From Thermoplasmatales archaeon (GTDB lineage: Archaea > Thermoplasmatota > Penumbrarchaeia > Penumbrarchaeales > Penumbrarchaeaceae), in NCBI GenBank assembly GCA_030595715.1, contig JAUVCN010000023.1, positions 1 through 32,341 on the forward strand: a stretch of DNA of 32,341 bases, written 5' to 3'. The notes beneath the pieces are model-generated. The model was given only the letters and a program-made list of their open reading frames with translations. It was not told the DNA's origin and ran no database searches. The position numbers were made by a program, and so were the translations under genes. Of the stretch, positions 6,573 to 14,351 are shown piece after piece (within the stretch, counting starts at the first letter, position 1; the number at the start of each line of letters is the position of its first letter).

Positions 6573-7589
6573 TCAAACCTTCGGAGCGAGGCCGCTATCG
6601 AAGAGGACCCTGTTCATCAATGCAAACCAGATGAACGGGACAATGAAAAGAAGAAGGGTTGGAGCAACCCCTATGAGGGGCATGACCACAAGCAAGCTCA
6701 ATCCGAACGATAGGACCTCATGCTTTGCAAACGTCCCGATAAGGTCCTTTCTGGATATCCTGACCATCTTCTGAAGGAAGATCAATGAATGTGCAAAGAC
6801 AGCGATACCCCAGACCGATACAAGGATAACTATCCATTCATCCCATCCTTCTTTCTCGGATATCAGGAAGGAGAACACCGCAGCTGTCAGGACCAGCATC
6901 ATCCTGAGCAATGTTCCCCAGACCAGTATCTTCCCACCTGGTCTCAGTAATCCTTTTTCAAATTTTGCCCCCGTTACGACCGCAAGGGTCTTCGTATTGG
7001 ACCTTCTGTCATTTGCAACATCCTTCAATCCACCCTCAACGGAGTTGTTGAAGAGTATATGCAGGAACCCGATCACGGCAATTGCCCAGACACCGATCGG
7101 AAAGGAGATCCCTTCACTCCCGGCAGATGCGCCAGCGAGAACGAGAAAGAACATCCAGAGGGCTATGGATATGTCCATCATGGGGACCTTCTTCCCCCAT
7201 CTATTGTAGGTCCATCCGAAGATGGACGCAAGTGCAAGGAACACCATCACGGTGAATATGTTCCCTCCAAAGAAGTAGGCCGAGATCAGGAAGAGGATAC
7301 CCGCCATGAAATGGAAGATCCTTGAAATGATAATGGCCGATCTGATATCCATCCTTCCTGAAACAAGGGGTTTGTGCTGTAATTCCCTGTTCCTTCTGTC
7401 CACTTCGAGGTCCACGATCTCGTTCATGGAGAAACCCCATGAATGATGGATCATGGAGCCAAGGACCACGAAGAGGACCGCCCACCATCCACCACCTGCC
7501 GCCAGACATCCTGCTGCCGGCACCGCTGCGGTCACCATGGCAGTGTGTACCCTTCCGAGCCTCATGATGTCAAGGATGGAAATACCCAT
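6573..7589 (-). CDS. UbiA-family prenyltransferase
   Basis: 338 residues with about eight or nine membrane segments. The two aspartate-rich motifs of the UbiA superfamily are visible: the first as NEIVDLEVD (N56, D60, D64), followed by RRNRELQHKPL; the second as DVANDRRSNTKTLAV in the later loop. These enzymes transfer a prenyl chain from its diphosphate to an aromatic or glycerol acceptor, with Mg2+ held by the two motifs. In archaea the family makes digeranylgeranylglyceryl phosphate (membrane lipid), quinones and heme side chains; sequence alone does not choose. The gene follows the ParA-partner gene by 48 bp on the same strand and may share its transcript. It has no obvious Shine-Dalgarno sequence. 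Confidence 0.85.
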   Translation of the reverse strand: MGISILDIMRLGRVHTAMVTAAVPAAGCLAAGGGWWAVLFVVLGSMIHHSWGFSMNEIVDLEVDRRNRELQHKPLVSGRMDIRSAIIISRIFHFMAGILFLISAYFFGGNIFTVMVFLALASIFGWTYNRWGKKVPMMDISIALWMFFLVLAGASAGSEGISFPIGVWAIAVIGFLHILFNNSVEGGLKDVANDRRSNTKTLAVVTGAKFEKGLLRPGGKILVWGTLLRMMLVLTAAVFSFLISEKEGWDEWIVILVSVWGIAVFAHSLIFLQKMVRISRKDLIGTFAKHEVLSFGLSLLVVMPLIGVAPTLLLFIVPFIWFALMNRVLFDSGLAPKV

Positions 7590-7637
7590 TGTACATCTGT
7601 AGCACTAACAATTAGAAAAAGTGAATGGATGCATCGT

Positions 7638-8828
7638 TCAAAGCTTGGATGAGATCCTTCTGATCATGAAACGGGCTTTCGATGAGTCAGGGTCCTTCTT
7701 CAGGATCTCCTTGAAGATGGTGAGGGATTCCTCGAGTTTACCCGCCTTGTATGTATCCTTTGCCAATTCCATCAGTTCATCGACGGAAAGGTGAGAATAC
7801 TGATCATCGAGAACTTCCTCGACTTCAGGTTCCTGGGGGGCTTCTTCTGTGTTTGTCGGTTCAGGTTCCACTTCCTCTGGTGCAGGTTCATGGATATCCT
7901 CTTCTTGCTGGACCTCTGGTTCTTCTATGGCCCCTTCTTCAACGGTTTCGTTCTCTTCGGTCTCGATGAGTTTTTCGGCATTCTTTTTCATTGAATCGAT
8001 ACGGTCCAGTTCATTCTCGATCTCCTTTGAAAGATGGGGATACTGGAATTTGATCTTGATCTCCTTCGACTCATTCTGGAATCCGGTCATGTCCATTCCA
8101 TTGAACCTCTCCTTGATGAACTCCATCTTCTGAATATCCTTCTCGAACTGTTCAACATCCTTTTCGACCTTCTTTCGGTCCTCGGTCAGGGATTTCTTCA
8201 GACCGTCGACGAAATATCCCCTTTCCTCCCATGCTATGATCTGCATCAGTAATGGATCATCCTCGATCTGTAGGGAGAATGCGTCACTGATGTCGTTCAG
8301 ATCATCCAGAAGACCATCGAGGGCTACCTCATTGATATGTATGTTCTTGGCATCGCCTTTTTCTTTCAAGATCTCTGATTTTTCCTTCAGGACCTTTGAT
8401 AATTTACTACCTGGCAATCCCTTTACCTTGGCTTTGATATTATGTTCTGTTTGTGCCCTGTCCTTCAATTCCTCTACAGTTCTCAGCACTTCAACAGCTT
8501 TGGTGGGATCCTTGATCTGATCGTAGATTGCCTCGATATCTTTGGTATAACCATAACCTTCAAGGGTCCTGATTATTGTCTGGGCAGTGCTCAGTATCCG
8601 GACAGCGGATCTGTAGTCCTCGATACCTTTCGAGATATCTTCGGGTTGTTTCCCTTTCAATTCCTTCAAAGGCTCCACATTGAGCCCCTGCGCCTGGTAT
8701 CTGGAGATATTAACCTTCAATTCCTCATGTGGGCTGATCTTCTCCTTGGAAGGGCCCTTCTTCTCGGGAATTCCGAAATTCTTGGCGATCAGGTCTTTCA
8801 TTCCTTTGCCTAAAGCCGCTTTACTCAT
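7638..8828 (-). CDS. ParA-partner protein: ParB-like N-terminal peptide, helical repeats, acidic linker, TPR
   Basis: 396 residues, soluble. The first residues, SKAALGKGMKDLIAKNFG, closely resemble the N-terminal peptide of ParB proteins (LGKGLxALI type) that contacts ParA and stimulates its ATPase. The rest is not ParB: no HTH or CTPase motif is seen. Residues about 38-290 are charged alpha-helical, with three related units of about 45 residues, the clearest at 198-245 (IAWEERGYFVDGLKKSLTED...), others near 43-90 and 92-130. A very acidic Glu/Pro linker (about 289-343) leads to one TPR-like pair of helices (about 348-382; AKDTYKAGKLEESLTIFKEI). The start ATG overlaps the parA stop (ATGAGTAA, 8 bp), so the two are probably made together. 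Likely role: adaptor linking ParA to chromosome or cargo; inference. Confidence 0.8.
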   Translation of the reverse strand: MSKAALGKGMKDLIAKNFGIPEKKGPSKEKISPHEELKVNISRYQAQGLNVEPLKELKGKQPEDISKGIEDYRSAVRILSTAQTIIRTLEGYGYTKDIEAIYDQIKDPTKAVEVLRTVEELKDRAQTEHNIKAKVKGLPGSKLSKVLKEKSEILKEKGDAKNIHINEVALDGLLDDLNDISDAFSLQIEDDPLLMQIIAWEERGYFVDGLKKSLTEDRKKVEKDVEQFEKDIQKMEFIKERFNGMDMTGFQNESKEIKIKFQYPHLSKEIENELDRIDSMKKNAEKLIETEENETVEEGAIEEPEVQQEEDIHEPAPEEVEPEPTNTEEAPQEPEVEEVLDDQYSHLSVDELMELAKDTYKAGKLEESLTIFKEILKKDPDSSKARFMIRRISSKL

Positions 8829-9582
8829 GTATTATCACTTCTCTTGCAAGATCCATGTAGGCCACCGCACCGGTGGATTCAGGGGCATAGAGGATCGAAG
8901 GTTTGCCGAAGGATGGAGCTTCCCCCAGTTTCACGTTCCTTGGAATGATCGTGTTATAAACCTTGTCACCGAAATAGTTCTTGACCTCTGCGACCACCTG
9001 CTTTGACAGGTTTGTCCTCTGGTCATACATGGTCATCAGGATACCTTCTATGGTCAGGTCCGGATTGAGGTTCTTCTGGACCAGGAAGATCGTGTCAAGC
9101 AGTTCCGACATACCCTCGAGAGCAAAATATTCACACTGAAGAGGAATGAGAACGGATTCCGCTGCCGTCAGGTTATTGAGTGTTATCAATCCCAGGGATG
9201 GTGGAGAATCGATCAGAATGAAATCGTATTCATCATTTACCTCCTTCAAGGCATTTTTAAGGATCCTCTCTCTTTCGGGGATATTTACCAATTCAACCGA
9301 TGCGCCTGCCAGATTGATGTTGGATCCAATGATGTCCAGGTTCTCAAGATCAGTGTGTATGATGGAATCTCTGATGCCACATTGTGATGTCAATACCTCG
9401 TACACGGTATTTTCCAACTCGTTCTTATCAAAACCAAGTCCGGAAGAGGTATTCCCCTGTGTATCGGTGTCGATGAGAAGTGATCTTTTTCCCAAGAATG
9501 AAAGTGAGGCAGAAAGGTTGATGGCAGTGGTGGTTTTTCCCACACCTCCTTTCTGGTTTACTATTGTGATGATCCGTGCCAT
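8821..9582 (-). CDS. parA: ParA/Soj-type chromosome-partitioning ATPase
   Basis: 253 residues, the size of chromosomal Soj/ParA proteins without an N-terminal HTH. The deviant Walker A box is complete: QKGGVGKTTTAINLS (residues 10-24), with the signature Lys11. Walker A' is LLIDTDTQGNTSSGLG (35-50) and Walker B is FILIDSPPSLG. ParA binds DNA non-specifically as an ATP dimer and is released when its partner stimulates hydrolysis, which moves DNA or protein cargo. The gene overlaps the partner gene by 8 bp; that partner is not a ParB but starts like one. The ATG is preceded by GGGGGAT and by a TATA-like box at 9601-9610, so a very short leader is likely. Confidence 0.93.
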   Translation of the reverse strand: MARIITIVNQKGGVGKTTTAINLSASLSFLGKRSLLIDTDTQGNTSSGLGFDKNELENTVYEVLTSQCGIRDSIIHTDLENLDIIGSNINLAGASVELVNIPERERILKNALKEVNDEYDFILIDSPPSLGLITLNNLTAAESVLIPLQCEYFALEGMSELLDTIFLVQKNLNPDLTIEGILMTMYDQRTNLSKQVVAEVKNYFGDKVYNTIIPRNVKLGEAPSFGKPSILYAPESTGAVAYMDLAREVIIHE

Positions 9583-9600
9583 TCATATCCCCCAGATTTG

Positions 9601-9610
9601 TGTATAATTC
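9601..9610 (-). promoter_or_regulatory. TATA box of the parA operon
   Basis: GAATTATACA on the coding strand, centred about 24 bp before the parA ATG. It lies in the 107-bp gap after purF, so parA can be transcribed separately from the fbp-purF cluster. Confidence 0.4.
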
Positions 9611-9689
9611 AATATGTTCAAAATAAGTTGCAGTTAGTATATGTATGTTTTGGGTAAATTAATCCGGGTGGAAAATAATCGAAGATCGT

Positions 9690-11207
9690 TCATTTTTTGC
9701 ACATCGATCTGTTGCAGAAACTTTTATAATTCTTCGCATCCAAAGTCTGCCCCGTGGGGGTGGGATACTGCCTGTTCAAACAGGCCATACAGAGACTGTC
9801 ACGGTCCTTCCCAATGGCTGAAACAAGACCGTCATGGGTTATGAATTTCAACGAATCCGCATTGATAATTCTTGCGATCTCTTCTTCTGCTTTTTCCGAA
9901 ATGATCCCATTGTTGATATGTTCCTGGTAGGGAGCTGCTATCAGTTCCTCGAAGGACCTCATGTCGATCCCGTAATAACAGGGAGCAACGATCGGAGGGG
10001 TCGCGATCCTGACATGGACCTCTTTGGCCCCACCGAGCTTCCTGAGATGGTATTTGATCAGGGTCGCCATGGTCGTGGACCTCACGATCGAATCATCGAT
10101 CACAATGACCTTTTTACCTTTGATGACGGATGGGATGGGAAGGAACTTCCTTTTCACTTTCTTGGACCTGTCACCTTCATCTATGAACGTTCTTCCCTTG
10201 CCGTATGCGATCAATCCCTCATCGAATATCTGTGGGACACCTATTGCCTTGGCATATGAGTTCGCGATGGGTCTTGCGGTATTTGGAACCGGGATAACGA
10301 CCCATTCCTTGTCATTGATGTTCTGGGTCTCGATCCTTGCCAGTTCCTCTCCACATCTTTTTCTGGTCTCGTAGACCGATCGCCCATCGATGTTGGATGT
10401 TACATCTGCAAAATAGATGTATTCAAAGAAACAGAGGGATCTTCTACGGGGTTTGGCATATTGATGGTAGGTTATCTCTCCATCCTCGAGGATGGCCATT
10501 TCACCAGGTTCGATGTGCCTGATATTCTCGGTACCTTGACGGTAAAGTGCACAGGTTTCGGAGGATATGAACGCGCCCTTTTCGGTCTGCAAGGATGAAA
10601 GCGGTCTGATGCCCCATGGATCCCGGATCGCAACCTGCCTTCCTTTGCCATCGAGGAAGATGATATTGTAAGCCCCGTCAAAATCCTCCGAGACCATCTT
10701 GAAGACCTCTTTGAGATCTCCCCCGGTGTCGGATACATGCTTTGAGAGGTAGTGCATCATCACCTCGGTGTCTGTGTCCAGCATCAGGTGATAACCGTCT
10801 TTCTTGATATTCTCTTCAAGTTCCTTCCTGTTTGCGATGTGGCCGTTGAATCCGAACGAGAACCATTTATGGTATACACCGTGGGTCCTTTCAAAAGGCT
10901 GGACATGTCGTGTTGAAAGGGAGCCCGATGTTCCATAACGATTATGACCTATGCCAATGGAGGCCCCGAACTTGTTCATAAGCTCTTCGAACCTCTCTTC
11001 ATCATCCCCGCCAAAAACATCATTGACCTTTCCGGTCCTTTTGTAGGTCCTGAGAAGGATCTTTCTGCCGGGGTCGTATGTGGAGATCCCGGCTCCCGCC
11101 TGTCCTCTATGCTGGAGATCGCACAGCATCTGATACAGATCATAGGCTGCATTCATTCCCGGGATGTTCGCTGCGCAGATACCGCAGAAATCCACCTTGT
11201 CATCCAT
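9690..11207 (-). CDS. purF: Amidophosphoribosyltransferase PurF
   Basis: 505 residues from the ATG at 11207 (GAGG seven bases upstream); the frame could extend 18 codons to 11261 but that part is not conserved-looking. PurF makes 5-phosphoribosylamine from PRPP and glutamine, the committing step of purine synthesis. The N-terminal glutaminase has Cys8 in DFCGICAAN, LQHRGQAGAG, GHNRYGTSG and FGFNGHIANR. The PRPP loop is VIVIDDSIVRSTT in the C-terminal half. Cysteines at about 257 (SLCFFEYIYF), 409 (APCYYGID), 472 and 475 (LCMAC) fit the four ligands of the 4Fe-4S cluster of Bacillus-type PurF. Catalytic Cys is preceded by seven residues, so a short propeptide must be removed. Last gene of a probable fbp-fba-tpiA-purF operon. 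Confidence 0.95.
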   Translation of the reverse strand: MDDKVDFCGICAANIPGMNAAYDLYQMLCDLQHRGQAGAGISTYDPGRKILLRTYKRTGKVNDVFGGDDEERFEELMNKFGASIGIGHNRYGTSGSLSTRHVQPFERTHGVYHKWFSFGFNGHIANRKELEENIKKDGYHLMLDTDTEVMMHYLSKHVSDTGGDLKEVFKMVSEDFDGAYNIIFLDGKGRQVAIRDPWGIRPLSSLQTEKGAFISSETCALYRQGTENIRHIEPGEMAILEDGEITYHQYAKPRRRSLCFFEYIYFADVTSNIDGRSVYETRKRCGEELARIETQNINDKEWVVIPVPNTARPIANSYAKAIGVPQIFDEGLIAYGKGRTFIDEGDRSKKVKRKFLPIPSVIKGKKVIVIDDSIVRSTTMATLIKYHLRKLGGAKEVHVRIATPPIVAPCYYGIDMRSFEELIAAPYQEHINNGIISEKAEEEIARIINADSLKFITHDGLVSAIGKDRDSLCMACLNRQYPTPTGQTLDAKNYKSFCNRSMCKK

Positions 11208-11265
11208 GTGAGGTCCTCGATGGTCTTTACACTGTTGAACGTAATGTGATCTGTCTTGCACTATC

Positions 11266-11943
11266 TCATTTCTTCAGGAGTCCTTCTGCAAGTGAGAGAA
11301 GCACAGCCTTTTGGTCCTTTGCCTTGATGACGCCCGATGCAAGCAGTACTCCGTGAGTTCCAAGTTCCAATGCCTTGGAGACATCTTCCCTGGTCTTGAC
11401 ACCTGCTCCGGTCAGGACCTTCACATCCGGGGAGATCTTCGAGACCTCCTCCACCGTGGACCTTACTATGTCTGGATCTGAAGAGGTGACCGAGATGTCC
11501 CCCCCTATCAGTTCCGGTGGTTCCATTGCGACCATATCAGGTCCCATCGCAGCGGACGCTTTTGATACGGCCACATTGTTCGAACAGACAATGGTATCAA
11601 GGCCCAGCTCTTTCGCTCCTGTGATCAAGGCCTCAATATCGGCCAGGAGTCTTCTGCATTCGGAGTGATTGATCAGTAGACCTGTGGCACCTGCCGCTTT
11701 CACCGCGCTCAGGGAAACCGTGCCGGTTTTTACCGAACCGTCCCATGTATCAACGTTCTGGGCGAGAACAGGTATTGCCACCTCTGATGCCACTTTCGAT
11801 AATTCGATGCTCGGAGGACAGATGGCTATTGATATTCCGGTCTCATCATGGACCTCTTGGCATATCCTTGCCATTTTCAAAGCACCTTCTCCTTCGACCT
11901 GACCGTATGTTTTACAGTTGAGGATGATAACCGGGAGTTTCAT
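11266..11943 (-). CDS. tpiA: Triosephosphate isomerase, archaeal type
   Basis: 225 residues, the short archaeal form (bacterial and eukaryotic enzymes are about 250). It interconverts dihydroxyacetone phosphate and glyceraldehyde 3-phosphate. Catalytic residues are in place: Asn9 and Lys11 (LNCKTYGQ), His93 (LINHSECRR) and Glu141 (VAMEPPELIGG). Phosphate-binding glycines are seen near the C-terminus (LTGAGVKTREDV and GTHGVLLASG). GAGGTGA lies eight bases before the ATG. The gene starts 10 bp after the aldolase stop, so it is in one operon with the enzyme that makes its two substrates. Confidence 0.96.
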   Translation of the reverse strand: MKLPVIILNCKTYGQVEGEGALKMARICQEVHDETGISIAICPPSIELSKVASEVAIPVLAQNVDTWDGSVKTGTVSLSAVKAAGATGLLINHSECRRLLADIEALITGAKELGLDTIVCSNNVAVSKASAAMGPDMVAMEPPELIGGDISVTSSDPDIVRSTVEEVSKISPDVKVLTGAGVKTREDVSKALELGTHGVLLASGVIKAKDQKAVLLSLAEGLLKK

Positions 11944-11953
11944 CTATTTCACC

Positions 11954-13096
11954 TCACTTGTTCTCGATATATTCTCTGACAGTGGATGCTGATCCCTTTG
12001 CCTCAAAGGCCCTGAAGAATAGATTTGCTTCAGCATAGGAAACGGCTTCCATGGCAGAGATGGTATCCTTGGAAAGGTTCCAGTTCCTCTCAATGAATGG
12101 TTTGAACGCATTCTTTGCATTCTTCACCCAAACGACCTCATCCGATCTTCCCGGGTCCTTCGTGCCATACGTCTGAATGACCCATTCCTTCATGTCGGCA
12201 TAGAGTTCGGGCTCGTAGATCTTCATCACATCATAGAACACGTTCTGCCAGTGGGTGCCGACATTTCCTTTTAGAATATCCCCCTTTGGGAAATGGAGGT
12301 TTATTGTCTCTCTTGGGGTTCCTGTGATACCGTGTTGTGCGATCCCGATATCCAATTCTGCATCCCTTATCGCTTTTGCCACGGCAACTGTCTGGGGTAT
12401 GTCAATGGAGATCTGTGGGATAACATTCCCATCATCATCAACGGTGTTTCCATGGGCGGAACCGTTGGCTATTGCCAGAAGGTTCGGATCCACTCCGTTC
12501 TCCTTCAATGCAGTGAGGAATGTGGTTGCTTCCTCAGGGGATGTCAATACCCTGCCGCTACCATCGGTCTTTCCGATCTCTCCCACCTCGACCTCCAGAC
12601 CAAAGGTCCTTCCACCGATAGTGTCTTCGATGAACCTCGCCATCTCCGTGGTACATCTGATGTTATCGGCAAGTTCCTCTCTGAGGTCCTTGCCCTTGAA
12701 ATCGAAGAGGTGGGAAGCGTCTATGGCAAATGATGTGTACCCTGAATGGATCTGGTGTTCTATCAATGCCCTTGTCTTTTCCAGGTCTTCCTCATCTCCT
12801 TTCTTGATGCTGATATGATCCGCATGTACAACGAACATATCGTGGTCGACATCATGGGCGGCCGAGACCACCTCATTCAAGAATACTTCGGGGGTCATGC
12901 CAGTGTATCCGCCGTTCAGATCGGATTCGGACCTGGCGATCTCGAAGATTATCACCGCATCATTGTCCTTTGCCGCTTTCATGATCCCGGTGGTTATACC
13001 TCTGGTCATGCGAACATTGCATGCCATTACAATGGTCCTCTTACCGTTCAACGATCTGAAGACGTCATCACCCGAAACGGGTTTTCTATGGCTCAT
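11954..13096 (-). CDS. fba: Class II (zinc) fructose-bisphosphate aldolase family protein
   Basis: 380 residues. The TIM-barrel pattern of class II aldolases is clear: HADH (91-94) with the first metal ligand, then acidic EVEVGEIGKTDG (168-179), ANGSAHGN (210-217) with a metal-ligand His215 and the phosphate-binding loop, and AQHGITGTP (253-261) with His255. The family splits fructose 1,6-bisphosphate or related ketose bisphosphates with Zn2+; tagatose bisphosphate cannot be excluded. Most archaea use a class I DhnA-type aldolase or the bifunctional FBP aldolase/phosphatase, so a class II enzyme is less usual here. The start overlaps the end of fbp by 4 bp (ATGA), and tpiA follows by 10 bp, supporting a role with fructose bisphosphate. 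Confidence 0.88.
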   Translation of the reverse strand: MSHRKPVSGDDVFRSLNGKRTIVMACNVRMTRGITTGIMKAAKDNDAVIIFEIARSESDLNGGYTGMTPEVFLNEVVSAAHDVDHDMFVVHADHISIKKGDEEDLEKTRALIEHQIHSGYTSFAIDASHLFDFKGKDLREELADNIRCTTEMARFIEDTIGGRTFGLEVEVGEIGKTDGSGRVLTSPEEATTFLTALKENGVDPNLLAIANGSAHGNTVDDDGNVIPQISIDIPQTVAVAKAIRDAELDIGIAQHGITGTPRETINLHFPKGDILKGNVGTHWQNVFYDVMKIYEPELYADMKEWVIQTYGTKDPGRSDEVVWVKNAKNAFKPFIERNWNLSKDTISAMEAVSYAEANLFFRAFEAKGSASTVREYIENK

Positions 13097-13989
13097 AAAG
13101 ATGCCTCCTTCTTCTTCTCCTCTTCAACGATGGAGATCTCTTTCTTCCCACCAATATAGATGGGAACCCTCTGGTCGAGCTTCTCAGGTATGATCTTGAG
13201 GATATCCATATCTCCGTTGGATATGGACCCGCCTGCATGATGTATGATGAAACCCATGGGGTTAGCCTCGAAAAGAAGTCGAAGCTTCCCCTGGTCCTTT
13301 CCGATGGAAGCAGGGTAGGTGAAGACCCCACCTTTGTGAATTATCTGATGAACATCCGCAACGAAGGATCCGCAGAACCTCAGTTTGTATCCTTCCTTTT
13401 CCATCCTTTCAATGAATCGGGTGTGGAACGGCAGCCACTCCTTCCTCAACGCCCCGGGTGCATAGATCTTGCTTTCTCCCACAATGAGGTTTTCGTGCTG
13501 GAGTAGATAGTTCCCATCCTTATCGAGAACGAACTCATGTATTCCCTTGCCTATGGTGTATGTGAGAGTGGTAAGGGGGCCGTATAGGATATACATGGCC
13601 CCGACCATTTCCGATCCGGGCCGGAAGGGGTCCGGATTCTCGAATATTCCAACTATGGTCCCGACCGTCAGATTGATCCCCATCAGCGAGGAGCCGTCAA
13701 GAGGGTCGAAGGTCACGGAATATCTGCCATCCTTCGAACAGTAGATGACATCATCTCTCTCTTCAGATGAAAGGGAAGCTACGAATGGTAGGTTCCTCAA
13801 TCCGTCAACAAGGACCTTATCTGCCCATTTATCCATTTCAACCTGGGTCTCCCCATACATGTTCTGGGTGTCGGCAACACCCTGATTTAAAAGGAAACCA
13901 TCCTTTATACTCTTCCCCAATCTGGAAATGGTAAGGATCAGTTCTTTCAGGTCCCCTGTGTCATCCGGTAGATGCTCGTTCAAGAACAT
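13093..13989 (-). CDS. fbp: Class I fructose-1,6-bisphosphatase
   Basis: 298 residues, slightly shorter than the bacterial and eukaryotic enzymes. It removes the 1-phosphate of fructose 1,6-bisphosphate in gluconeogenesis. The metal-binding signature FDPLDGSS is at 94-101, with an acidic pair upstream (SSEERDD, 74-80), and the second signature LLFEANPMGFIIHHAGG lies near residue 240. An E. coli-type class I enzyme is uncommon in archaea, many of which use the bifunctional aldolase/phosphatase instead. It is the first gene of the minus-strand cluster with fba, tpiA and purF and overlaps fba by 4 bp. A TATA box is at 14034-14042, with a weak GGGGGA Shine-Dalgarno sequence before the ATG. The truncated regulatory N-terminus suggests simpler allosteric control; that is inference. 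Confidence 0.94.
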   Translation of the reverse strand: MFLNEHLPDDTGDLKELILTISRLGKSIKDGFLLNQGVADTQNMYGETQVEMDKWADKVLVDGLRNLPFVASLSSEERDDVIYCSKDGRYSVTFDPLDGSSLMGINLTVGTIVGIFENPDPFRPGSEMVGAMYILYGPLTTLTYTIGKGIHEFVLDKDGNYLLQHENLIVGESKIYAPGALRKEWLPFHTRFIERMEKEGYKLRFCGSFVADVHQIIHKGGVFTYPASIGKDQGKLRLLFEANPMGFIIHHAGGSISNGDMDILKIIPEKLDQRVPIYIGGKKEISIVEEEKKKEASL

Positions 13990-14033
13990 TGGTCAGTCCC
14001 CCATTCTTTGAATGTGGATAGAAATGACCTCCC

Positions 14034-14042
14034 TTATATATG
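14034..14042 (-). promoter_or_regulatory. TATA box of the fbp-fba-tpiA-purF operon
   Basis: CATATATAA on the coding strand, about 45-53 bp before the fbp ATG, giving a leader of about 20 bases. Confidence 0.5.
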
Positions 14043-14315
14043 AGTTTCCAACCCCCTGATCCATGGGACCCGATGAAGATCTATCCTGTGTCGGACCTTC
14101 CCGACCCATCCGCAACCTTCAGGGGGGTCGAGTGGGTTCCCGGTTGTGGAAATGATATTGCCAGATCATCGCTTCTTTGTCTCCGTCACCATCTGATGAT
14201 CTGAAAAGGAGAAATACCTAACTGTCAAGATGGCCAGAGTAGCAACAAGTAGACCGGGACGGGACCTTTTCGATCCCCTTACGGGCATCCTCGTAAATAT
14301 TTTCAGTATGGCCAA
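14043..14315. other. Divergent intergenic region with two inverted repeats
   Basis: About 270 bp between the fbp and B3/B4-protein promoters. It holds a perfect 9-bp inverted repeat, CAGATCATC at 14162-14170 and GATGATCTG at 14195-14203 with a 24-base loop, and a weaker one (CCGCAACC 14110-14117, GGTTGTGG 14142-14149, one G-T pair). A tRNA-like GGGAC...GATCCC near 14255 does not complete a tRNA. The repeats may be operator sites or an unlisted RNA; no ORF is convincing. Confidence 0.35.
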
Positions 14316-14323
14316 GATATAAT
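14316..14323 (+). promoter_or_regulatory. TATA box of the B3/B4-protein gene
   Basis: GATATAAT, about 30 bp before the ATG at 14352, with no Shine-Dalgarno sequence after it. This fits a nearly leaderless transcript and helps choose that start. Confidence 0.45.
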
Positions 14324-14351
14324 TCCTTTACCCTCTTCTTTGAAATATCAA

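Noticed and set aside
8442-8813. Phe/Leu-rich plus-strand ORFs opposite the ParA partner
   Set aside because: Shadows of Lys/Glu-rich coiled-coil codons read backwards, which look hydrophobic.
14190-14210. C/D-box-like TGATGA and CTGA
   Set aside because: The boxes are almost adjacent, leaving no guide sequence, and are one arm of an inverted repeat.
14210-14300. tRNA-like T-arm (GGGAC...GATCCC)
   Set aside because: The loop lacks TTCRA, stem has a mismatch, and no acceptor, D or anticodon arm fits.
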